This document shows, piece by piece, positions 1-7,080 of a DNA stretch of 64,000 nucleotides (positions are counted from its first letter, which is position 1; each line of letters opens with the position of its first letter). The stretch covers positions 3,078,001 through 3,142,000 of the forward strand of contig NZ_CP011032.1 of the NCBI RefSeq assembly GCF_002310815.1. The letters are read 5' to 3'. The notes under the pieces were generated by a model. It did no database searches and had not been told where the DNA came from. It worked only from the letters and a program-made list of their open reading frames with translations. The translations under genes and the position numbers were made by a program. Origin of the DNA: Pseudoalteromonas tunicata. Its GTDB lineage: Bacteria; Pseudomonadota; Gammaproteobacteria; Enterobacterales; Alteromonadaceae.

Positions 1-1
1 G

Positions 2-466
2 TTAAGTGATGCCACTGTGGCCAAGTTTCTACAAGGTGATGAAGCCTTTAGCGCCACTACGCTAGAAAAAGCGACCAAACAACAAAAGCTATTTGCGAGT
101 GTGGGGATCCAAGTCAAATTAGTGCAACCTCAAACGCTAGCTGCAACGAGCACTGCGCCTGATTCTGGTCAAAAAGAACGCGATTTAAAAATCATTAATG
201 CGCTCGATTACATCACCACCAGCCTAATTCGCTTAGAAGAGAAAGTAGACGAACTCGCTCAAAATCAGCAAGCTAAACTACCCGATTTAAATGATGATTT
301 AGAGCCTGAGCATCATGCAGAGCCGCTTGAGTTTGAAGAAGACCTAGACGCCCCTATTAAAAAACAATCGAACAAGCTATTTATCTTGATTGGCGGTGGG
401 ATTTTAGTATTGCTAGTCGCATTATTACTCGTGAGCTTAATGTATCCAGATCTATTAAAAATCTAA
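2..466 (+). CDS. C-terminal part of a membrane-anchored protein, function unknown (5' end outside the window)
   Basis: The reading frame is open back to the first bases of the window (it reads LSDATVAK before the first possible GTG at 17), so the gene almost certainly starts upstream and only its last ~154 residues are seen. They show a charged, coiled-coil-like stretch, an acidic linker rich in D and E, and a single C-terminal hydrophobic segment (FILIGGGILVLLVALLLVSL) close to the end, suggesting a tail-anchored or bitopic membrane protein with a mainly cytoplasmic body. I do not recognise a family. It lies 52 bp upstream of fau, a place where many gammaproteobacteria have zapA and the 6S RNA gene. 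Confidence 0.6.
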   Translation, partial: LSDATVAKFLQGDEAFSATTLEKATKQQKLFASVGIQVKLVQPQTLAATSTAPDSGQKERDLKIINALDYITTSLIRLEEKVDELAQNQQAKLPDLNDDLEPEHHAEPLEFEEDLDAPIKKQSNKLFILIGGGILVLLVALLLVSLMYPDLLKI

Positions 467-518
467 TTTATGAGCTTTAACCAAGCTCCACGCCCCCTTT
501 TCGAAAGAGAATTTACCC

Positions 519-1100
519 TTGAAAAGAGATGAAATCCGAGATTTAGTGCGAAAAAAGCGCAACGCACTCACTCAAACAGAACAAAAAAATGCTGCCAAAC
601 AGCTCAAAGTGAATTTAATTCAACAACTAAAACCCTACAAAAACGCCAAAATAGCCCTCTACCTCACCAACGATGGTGAACTAGGAACAAGCGAACTAAT
701 ACAAGCTCTTCAAGCAGAAAACCACAGCTTATTTCTACCTGTAATACACCCATTTTCAAAAGGCTATTTACTCTTTCAGAAGTATGAAAAAAATTCACCC
801 ATGACCACTAATCGCTATGGTATCTTTGAGCCCAAGTTAAATTGCAGTCAAATTTGCCCTATTGAGCAGCTTGATATCATTTTTACGCCTTTAGTGGCAT
901 TTGATGAAAAAGGCAATCGATTAGGAATGGGGGGTGGGTTTTACGACCGAACTTTGGCCAAATATTATCAAGAGCAATGGCAAAAACCGATCGTAATAGG
1001 CCTTGCTCACGAATGCCAAAAAGTAGCGCTGTTACCCTGTGAAAGCTGGGATATACCATTGAAATGGATAGCAACCCCCGAATTTAACTACCGTTGGTAG
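519..1100 (+). CDS. fau: 5-formyltetrahydrofolate cyclo-ligase
   Basis: This enzyme converts 5-formyl-THF to 5,10-methenyl-THF with ATP in cytoplasmic one-carbon metabolism. The 193-residue length fits the family (about 180-200). The start MKRDEIRDLVRKKRNAL and the C-terminal motif GNRLGMGGGFYDRTLA, the glycine-rich ATP/folate site, are diagnostic. The start codon is TTG at 519 after a purine-rich GAAAGAGA. The nearby ATG at 529 is out of frame. It heads a cluster with rpiA and serA, as in many gammaproteobacteria (E. coli ygfA-serA-rpiA region). Confidence 0.93.
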   Translation: MKRDEIRDLVRKKRNALTQTEQKNAAKQLKVNLIQQLKPYKNAKIALYLTNDGELGTSELIQALQAENHSLFLPVIHPFSKGYLLFQKYEKNSPMTTNRYGIFEPKLNCSQICPIEQLDIIFTPLVAFDEKGNRLGMGGGFYDRTLAKYYQEQWQKPIVIGLAHECQKVALLPCESWDIPLKWIATPEFNYRW

Positions 1101-1155
1101 TTAAAAAATTTATATACTGAGCACCCAAATTTTACCCGTTCTGGAGATGACTGCA

Positions 1156-1812
1156 ATGACACAAGATGAAATGAAAAAAGCCGCCGCGTGGGCTGCACTC
1201 GAATACGTAGAAAAAGACAGCATTATAGGTGTAGGCACAGGCTCAACAGTGAACCACTTTATTGATGCCCTTGGCACAATAAAAGGTGATATTCGTGGTG
1301 CAGTATCTAGCTCAGAAGCCTCAACCGAAAAATTAAAAGCGCTTGGCATTGAGATATTTGAGCTCAATGATGTTGATGGCTTAAGTGTTTATGTTGACGG
1401 TGCCGATGAAATTAATCCCGCCAATGAAATGATTAAAGGCGGTGGCGCTGCACTGACTCGCGAAAAAATTGTCGCAGCAGTCGCTAAAAAGTTTGTTTGT
1501 ATTGTTGATAGCAGCAAACAAGTAGACGTATTAGGTAATTTCCCATTACCGGTTGAAGTCATTCCTATGGCACGCAGCTATGTTGCCAGAGAATTAGTTA
1601 AGTTAGGTGGTGACCCAATGTATCGCCAAGGTGTAGTCACTGATAACGGTAATGTCATCTTAGATGTGTTTAATCTACAGATCAGTCAAGCCAAACAATT
1701 AGAGCAACAAATTAATCAAATCGTCGGTGTTGTTACCAATGGCCTGTTCGCCGCTCGTGGTGCAGACGTTGTTATTGTCGGCACCCCCGATGGACCAAAA
1801 ATACTGAAATAA
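1156..1812 (+). CDS. rpiA: Ribose-5-phosphate isomerase A
   Basis: This enzyme interconverts ribose 5-phosphate and ribulose 5-phosphate in the non-oxidative pentose phosphate pathway. Family motifs are clear: [15 protein letters not shown] near residue 25, the phosphate/substrate motifs YVDGADEI and [11 protein letters not shown], and a C-terminal GTPDGPK. I place the start at the second ATG (1156). A GGAG at 1143-1146 abuts the first ATG (1147) but lies 9 bp from the second, and starting at MTQDEMKKA gives 218 residues, matching the E. coli length. It sits between fau and serA, with only 14 bp to serA. Confidence 0.96.
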   Translation: MTQDEMKKAAAWAALEYVEKDSIIGVGTGSTVNHFIDALGTIKGDIRGAVSSSEASTEKLKALGIEIFELNDVDGLSVYVDGADEINPANEMIKGGGAALTREKIVAAVAKKFVCIVDSSKQVDVLGNFPLPVEVIPMARSYVARELVKLGGDPMYRQGVVTDNGNVILDVFNLQISQAKQLEQQINQIVGVVTNGLFAARGADVVIVGTPDGPKILK

Positions 1813-1826
1813 ACTGAGGAATGAGG

Positions 1827-3059
1827 ATGAGTAATAAGGTTTCGTTAGCAAAAGATAAAATTAAAATTTTATTGTTAGAAGGTTTACACCAAAGCGCTGT
1901 AGAAACGCTCAAGCGCCACGGTTACAGCAATATTGAATATGTAAAAACCTCTTTAGCTGAAGAAGAACTGATTGAGCGAATTAGTGATGTACACTTTATT
2001 GGTATTCGCTCGCGTACTCATTTAACTGAAAAAGTGCTTAATGCCGCAGAAAAGCTAATAGCAGTCGGTTGCTTTTGTATCGGTACTAACCAAGTTGAAC
2101 TCGATGCCGCCAAAGCGCGCGGCATTGCAGTGTTTAACGCGCCGTTTTCAAATACACGTTCGGTAGCAGAATTGGTATTAGGTGAGATCTTATTACTCCT
2201 TCGTCGTATTCCACAAAAAAATGCCCAAGCACATCGTGGCATATGGGATAAATCAGCCCATGGTTCATTTGAAGCTCGCGGTAAAACTTTAGGGATCATA
2301 GGTTATGGCCACATTGGTACCCAGCTTGGCATCATGGCTGAAAATATTGGCATGAATGTGCAATATTATGATATCGAAGATAAACTAAGCCTAGGCAATG
2401 CCACACAAGTGCATCACCTCACTCAGCTATTACAAACTTCTGATGTGATTAGCTTGCATGTGCCTGAAACGCCACAAACTAAAAACCTGATTGGTGCTGC
2501 CGAGCTTGAAATCATCAAACATGGTGCGATTTTAATTAATGCATCACGCGGTACTGTGGTTGATATCGATGCCCTTGCCAGCAGCTTACGTGAAAATAAA
2601 CTCTCAGGTGCGGCGATTGATGTATTCCCGACCGAGCCAACCTCAAATGATGAAGAGTTTATCTCGCCACTGCGTGAGTTTGACAACGTTATTTTAACCC
2701 CGCACATTGGTGGTTCAACCCAAGAAGCCCAAGAAAACATTGGCATTGAAGTAGCGGGTAAATTAGCCAAATATTCAGATAACGGTTCAACCTTATCTGC
2801 GGTTAACTTCCCTGAGGTATCACTGCCAGAGCTTGCTGGCCGTAGCCGTTTATTACACGTGCACCACAATCGTCCGGGGATTTTAACGCAAATCAACCAA
2901 GCATTTGCACAGCACGGCATCAATATCGCGGCGCAATACTTACAAACCAATGAAACCATCGGTTATGTCGTAATCGATGTCGATACCGATGACTCTGAAA
3001 TCGCTTTAAAAGAACTTCGTGCAGTTGAAGGCACCATTAAAGCGCGTATTTTGCACTAG
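1827..3059 (+). CDS. serA: D-3-phosphoglycerate dehydrogenase
   Basis: This is the first step of serine biosynthesis: 3-phosphoglycerate plus NAD+ to 3-phosphohydroxypyruvate. The N-terminal substrate domain is followed by a Rossmann NAD-binding core (GIIGYGHIGTQLG near residue 153), the catalytic motif TPHIGGSTQEAQENIG, and a C-terminal ACT domain (HHNRPGILTQINQAF) that gives serine feedback inhibition in E. coli. The start is the second ATG: GAGGA at 1816-1820 touches the first ATG (1821) but is well spaced for 1827. The 410-residue length matches E. coli. Probably cotranscribed with rpiA; serB, a later step of the pathway, is at 10.6 kb. Confidence 0.97.
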   Translation: MSNKVSLAKDKIKILLLEGLHQSAVETLKRHGYSNIEYVKTSLAEEELIERISDVHFIGIRSRTHLTEKVLNAAEKLIAVGCFCIGTNQVELDAAKARGIAVFNAPFSNTRSVAELVLGEILLLLRRIPQKNAQAHRGIWDKSAHGSFEARGKTLGIIGYGHIGTQLGIMAENIGMNVQYYDIEDKLSLGNATQVHHLTQLLQTSDVISLHVPETPQTKNLIGAAELEIIKHGAILINASRGTVVDIDALASSLRENKLSGAAIDVFPTEPTSNDEEFISPLREFDNVILTPHIGGSTQEAQENIGIEVAGKLAKYSDNGSTLSAVNFPEVSLPELAGRSRLLHVHHNRPGILTQINQAFAQHGINIAAQYLQTNETIGYVVIDVDTDDSEIALKELRAVEGTIKARILH

Positions 3060-3110
3060 TAAACCTGCGTTAATTGAGCAGCGTTAATTGCGTTAAAATT
3101 GTAAAAAACA

Positions 3111-3138
3111 AAAAAGCCACTTGATGAAGTGGCTTTTT
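3111..3138. terminator. Bidirectional rho-independent terminator between serA and the OsmC-YcaO gene
   Basis: A 10-bp perfect stem (AAAAAGCCAC pairing with GTGGCTTTTT) encloses an 8-base loop. It is followed by T on one strand and A on the other, so it can act for both converging genes. Confidence 0.9.
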
Positions 3139-3164
3139 TAATACTTTTTATTAACCTCAGTTAA

Positions 3165-5348
3165 TTAACGCTTTGCTTTTGCCGCACGCGCTGCATGAAG
3201 CTTTTTATAGCTATCAATTAAACGTTGATGACGCTCTAAGCCTTCGAGCTTCATACTGGTTGGGGTTAAACCATAAAATTTAACTTCACCTGTGACAGTG
3301 CCAATGGCGTTTTTCATCACCTCAGCACCAAACATGCGGTTGAAGTTATGCATAAAGTCTTCAAGCTCTAGGTCGTCATCTAACGCAATTTCAAGTACCG
3401 CATGCACTGCTTGATAAAACAAACCACGCTGCACCGTATTGGTATTAAACTGCAAGAACGACTCAACTAAATCAATCGCTTCTTCAAGTTCACCTAACGC
3501 AAGATAAATTAAAATCTTAAGCTCAAGGATAGTCACTTGACCCCATACGGTATTTTCATCAAATTCAACACCAATTAAGGTGATGATGTCGATGTAATTA
3601 TCAAGTTGGCTTTCTTCTAAACGCTCAACTAGCTTTCTAAGTGCTCGTTTGTTTAACGAATGGATATTTAGGATATCAGCGCGATATTGCAGCGCTTTGT
3701 TAGTATTATCCCAAATTAAATCTTCAACTGGATAGACTTCTGAATAGTCAGGTACCAAGATGCGACATGCTGTACCTAGGTCTGAAAACTCAGCAATATA
3801 CGCTTCTTTGCCCAAGTCTTTTAAAATGCCAAATAAGCTCTCGGTTTCTTCTGCGTTAGTGCCTGAAAAATCCCACTCACAGAATTCATAATCAAATTTA
3901 CTGCTAAAGAAACGCCATGAAATCACACCGGTTGAATCAATAAAATGTTCAACAAAGTTCTCTGGCTCAGAGACCGCCATACTGTTGAATGTAGGCTTTG
4001 GTACATCGTTTAAACCTTCAAAACTACGACCTTGTAATAACTCGGTTAAGCTACGCTCAAGTGCGACTTCAAAACTTGGATGCGCGCCAAATGAAGCAAA
4101 TACACCACCGGTTTTAGGATTCATTAAGGTCACGCACATCACAGGGAACTGACCGCCTAATGACGCATCTTTAACCACCACAGGGAAGCCTTGCTCTTCA
4201 AGTCCTTTGATACCCGCAACAATACTTGGGTATTTATCAAGCACCGCTTGTGGCACGTCAGGCAGTACAATTTCTTGCTCAATAATTTGGCGTTTTACCG
4301 CACGCTCAAATATTTCAGACAAGCACTGTACTTTAGCTTCGGCAAAATTATTGCCAGCGCTCATACCATTACTTAAAAATAAGTTTTCAATCAGGTTGGA
4401 TGGGAAATACACCGTTTCACCATCTGAGTGACGCACATACGGAATAGCACAAATACCGCGCTCAACATTACCCGAGTTTGTATCAATTAGATGTGAGCCT
4501 AGCAGTTCACCTTCAGGATCATAAATTTCGCGGGTATAGTCGTCTAAAATGCCCTCAGGTAAGGCATCACTTGCATCGGGCTTAAACCATTTTTCATTTG
4601 GATAATGAACAAACTCGCTGTTAGCAATGTCTTCGCCTAAAAACTGGTCGTTATAAAAGAAATTGCAGTTTAAGCGCTCAATAAACTCACCTAATGCTGA
4701 ACATAACGCACTTTCTTTTGTAGCCCCTTTACCATTGGTAAAACACATTGGAGAGGCCGCATCACGAATATGCAATGACCAAACATTAGGCACGATATTG
4801 CGCCATGACGAGATTTCAATCTTCATGCCTAACTCAGCCAAAATACTAGTCATATTGGCAATCGTTTGCTCAAGAGGTAAATCTTTGCCCAAAATAAAAG
4901 TATTTTCAGCATCATCTGGCTTGGCCATTAACATGGCTTGCGCATCTTCATCCAGATTTGCAACGGTTTCTAATTTAAATTCAGGACCCGTTTGCACAAC
5001 TTTTTTTACCGTACAACGGTCGATTGAACGTAAAATACCTTCGCGGTCTTTATCCGAAATACTTTCAGGTAGCTCAACTTGAATTTGAAAAACTTGGTTA
5101 TAACGGTCTTCTGGGTCAACAATGTTGTTTTGTGATAAACGAATGCCGTCGGTCGAAATCTCACGCGCATTACAATACACTTTAACAAAATAGGCTGCAC
5201 ACAGTGCTGATGATGCTAAAAAGTAGTCAAATGGGCTTGGCGCAGAGCCATCACCTTTATAACGAATAGGCTGATCGGCAATTACCGAAAAATCATCAAA
5301 CTTAGCTTCTAGTCTAAGATTGTCGAGAAAATTAACTTTAATTTCCAT
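3165..5348 (-). CDS. OsmC domain / YcaO domain fusion protein
   Basis: Two domains are joined in ~727 residues. Residues ~1-135 form an OsmC/YhfA-like fold carrying both cysteines expected of OsmC thiol peroxidases (C50 in SSALCAAY, C112 in SIDRCTV). The rest is a YcaO domain of the non-TOMM type, recognised by GKGATKESALCSALGEFIERL, SEIFERAVKRQIIE and GRSFEGLNDVP, followed by a helical TPR-like C-terminus as in E. coli YcaO rather than the proline-rich tail of azoline-forming enzymes. E. coli YcaO aids RimO-dependent methylthiolation of ribosomal protein S12. Whether this longer form does the same is inference. An in-frame TTG at 5420 exists, but ATG 5348 begins a normal OsmC domain (MEIKVNFLDN). 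Confidence 0.88.
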   Translation of the reverse strand: MEIKVNFLDNLRLEAKFDDFSVIADQPIRYKGDGSAPSPFDYFLASSALCAAYFVKVYCNAREISTDGIRLSQNNIVDPEDRYNQVFQIQVELPESISDKDREGILRSIDRCTVKKVVQTGPEFKLETVANLDEDAQAMLMAKPDDAENTFILGKDLPLEQTIANMTSILAELGMKIEISSWRNIVPNVWSLHIRDAASPMCFTNGKGATKESALCSALGEFIERLNCNFFYNDQFLGEDIANSEFVHYPNEKWFKPDASDALPEGILDDYTREIYDPEGELLGSHLIDTNSGNVERGICAIPYVRHSDGETVYFPSNLIENLFLSNGMSAGNNFAEAKVQCLSEIFERAVKRQIIEQEIVLPDVPQAVLDKYPSIVAGIKGLEEQGFPVVVKDASLGGQFPVMCVTLMNPKTGGVFASFGAHPSFEVALERSLTELLQGRSFEGLNDVPKPTFNSMAVSEPENFVEHFIDSTGVISWRFFSSKFDYEFCEWDFSGTNAEETESLFGILKDLGKEAYIAEFSDLGTACRILVPDYSEVYPVEDLIWDNTNKALQYRADILNIHSLNKRALRKLVERLEESQLDNYIDIITLIGVEFDENTVWGQVTILELKILIYLALGELEEAIDLVESFLQFNTNTVQRGLFYQAVHAVLEIALDDDLELEDFMHNFNRMFGAEVMKNAIGTVTGEVKFYGLTPTSMKLEGLERHQRLIDSYKKLHAARAAKAKR

Positions 5349-5518
5349 TGCATTGGTTCCACAGTCGAGTGCTAAAAAGCACGCTTTTACTCGGTTTAAA
5401 ACGAGATTGAGCGCACCCAAAGTACATTGATCTTAATTGGCGTAATTATCTGCTTTTTCAGCCCAATAGTCTTGGCCAAATTACATAAATTGCAAATTAT
5501 GTGCAGCGAAAAGCCATG

Positions 5519-5542
5519 AAAAAGCCGAACAAGTTCGGCTTT
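5519..5542 (-). terminator. Rho-independent terminator after radA
   Basis: Read on the minus strand, GCCGAA-CTTG-TTCGGC forms a 6-bp GC-rich stem with a 4-base loop, extended by A:T pairs and followed by TTTTTC, downstream of radA. Confidence 0.85.
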
Positions 5543-5579
5543 GATAAAAACAAGGTGTTTAAATTCGAGGTTCTATAGT

Positions 5580-6944
5580 TTAAAAAAGTGCTTCTAACGC
5601 CTGAGCAAGGGTGGTTACGGCAATCACTTCCATGCCTGGAATGGCTTCTTTAGGTTTATTGGCTTGAGGCACAATGGCGCGTTTAAAGCCATGTTTTGCG
5701 GCTTCTTTAATCCGCTCTTGGCCACTGGGTACTGGGCGAATTTCACCACCAAGCCCCACTTCCCCAAACACCACTAGCTCACGTGATAACGCAAAGTTTT
5801 TAAAGCTTGAAACCAGTGCTGCAATCAGAGCTAAATCTGCACTGGTTTCAGTCACTTTAACGCCGCCTACTACGTTCACAAATACATCTTGGTCAGCCAC
5901 TTGCAACCCACCATGACGATGCAATACTGCAAGCAGCATCGCTAACCTGTTTTGTTCCATACCTACGGTTACTCGGCGCGGATTTGCCAGCTGCGAATAA
6001 TCAACAAGAGCTTGCACTTCAACCAATAAGGGGCGAGTGCCTTCCCAAATAACCATCACTAACGAACCTGGGCTTTGCTCACTAGAACGATTTAAAAAGA
6101 TAGCCGATGGATTACTCACTTCTTTTAAACCCATCTCCGTCATCGCAAATACACCCAATTCATTGACCGCACCAAAGCGGTTTTTATTGCCGCGTAAAGT
6201 ACGAAAGCGGCTATCACTTTCCCCTTCGAGCAAAATAGAGCAATCAATACAATGCTCAAGTACTTTAGGCCCAGCTAAAGAACCATCTTTAGTAACATGA
6301 CCAACCATAATAATGGCGACCTGATGTTGCTTGGCAAAGCGCGTTAAATAAGCGGCACTTTCTCGCACTTGCGACACACTACCTGGTGATGATTGCACAT
6401 CGGTCATATGCATCACTTGGATTGAGTCAATTACCATAATTTGTGGTTTTTCGATTAAAGCGAGCTGGCAAATAGTTTCAACATTGGTTTCAGCTAAGGT
6501 TTTTAACTTATTGATTGGTAAATTTAAACGTTTAGCACGCATCGCCACTTGCTGTAACGACTCTTCACCAGTGACATACAACGCGGTCATTTTTTCAGCC
6601 AATAAACACATGGTCTGTAATAACACGGTACTTTTACCTGCACCAGGCGAGCCACCAATTAAAATAGCACTACCCGGTACAACCCCGCCACCTAATACTC
6701 GGTCAAACTCAGAAAAGCCGGTGCTAAAACGAGGCAATTCACTTAAATTGATTTCGTCTAATCGCTGTACTTTTGCTTCAACAAAACCGGCATAGCCAGC
6801 TGTGGCACCAACACTTGGTTTAATGGTTGGCACTCGAAATTCAGAAACAGTATTCCACGCCTTACATTCTGTACATTGGCCTTGCCAACGCGAAAATTCA
6901 GCGCCGCACTCGTTACAGACAAAGGCAGTTTTCTTTTTTACCAT
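5580..6944 (-). CDS. radA: DNA repair protein RadA (branch-migration ATPase)
   Basis: RadA processes recombination intermediates together with RecA. The sequence has an N-terminal four-cysteine zinc finger (C10, C13, C24, C27), a RecA-like ATPase core with Walker A GGSPGAGKST at 97-106, the RadA signature KNRFG at 254-258, and a C-terminal Lon-like domain without the protease dyad, as usual in RadA. The 454-residue length matches the family. It is divergent from the PilZ gene and transcribed alone, ending at a clear terminator. Confidence 0.97.
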   Translation of the reverse strand: MVKKKTAFVCNECGAEFSRWQGQCTECKAWNTVSEFRVPTIKPSVGATAGYAGFVEAKVQRLDEINLSELPRFSTGFSEFDRVLGGGVVPGSAILIGGSPGAGKSTVLLQTMCLLAEKMTALYVTGEESLQQVAMRAKRLNLPINKLKTLAETNVETICQLALIEKPQIMVIDSIQVMHMTDVQSSPGSVSQVRESAAYLTRFAKQHQVAIIMVGHVTKDGSLAGPKVLEHCIDCSILLEGESDSRFRTLRGNKNRFGAVNELGVFAMTEMGLKEVSNPSAIFLNRSSEQSPGSLVMVIWEGTRPLLVEVQALVDYSQLANPRRVTVGMEQNRLAMLLAVLHRHGGLQVADQDVFVNVVGGVKVTETSADLALIAALVSSFKNFALSRELVVFGEVGLGGEIRPVPSGQERIKEAAKHGFKRAIVPQANKPKEAIPGMEVIAVTTLAQALEALF

Positions 6945-6977
6945 AAGTTCAAAGGCATATTTATTGCAGTGAGGTAA

Positions 6978-7024
6978 TTAGAGATTTTTATAAATAAATT
7001 AGTTATTCTCTAACAGCACTGTTA
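6978..7024. promoter_or_regulatory. Inverted repeats in the radA/PilZ divergent promoter region
   Basis: The 136-bp gap between the two divergent genes holds TTAGAGA (6978-6984) repeated inverted as TCTCTAA (7007-7013), and a second compact dyad TAACAG-CA-CTGTTA at 7011-7024. The intervening DNA is very AT-rich. These could be operator sites for either gene. No known regulator consensus is matched with confidence. Confidence 0.35.
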
Positions 7025-7080
7025 AGTGATTCAATACTGTGATTATACAGAGTTTTCAAAAATAAAGGTGATGGTTTTTT

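Noticed and set aside
467..518. 6S RNA gene before fau
   Set aside because: The gap is 52 bp, far too short for the ~180-nt RNA, and no secondary structure of that type is visible.
1110..1367. Minus-strand ORF overlapping rpiA
   Set aside because: It lies inside a well-supported gene in the opposite strand and has no homology-like features.
2423..2959. 178-codon minus-strand frame inside serA
   Set aside because: It is a shadow of the conserved serA coding sequence; composition is of antisense codons.
7037..7050. LexA-box-like CTGT...ACAG upstream of the PilZ gene
   Set aside because: The spacing between CTGT and ACAG is 6 bp, not the 8 bp needed for a LexA site.
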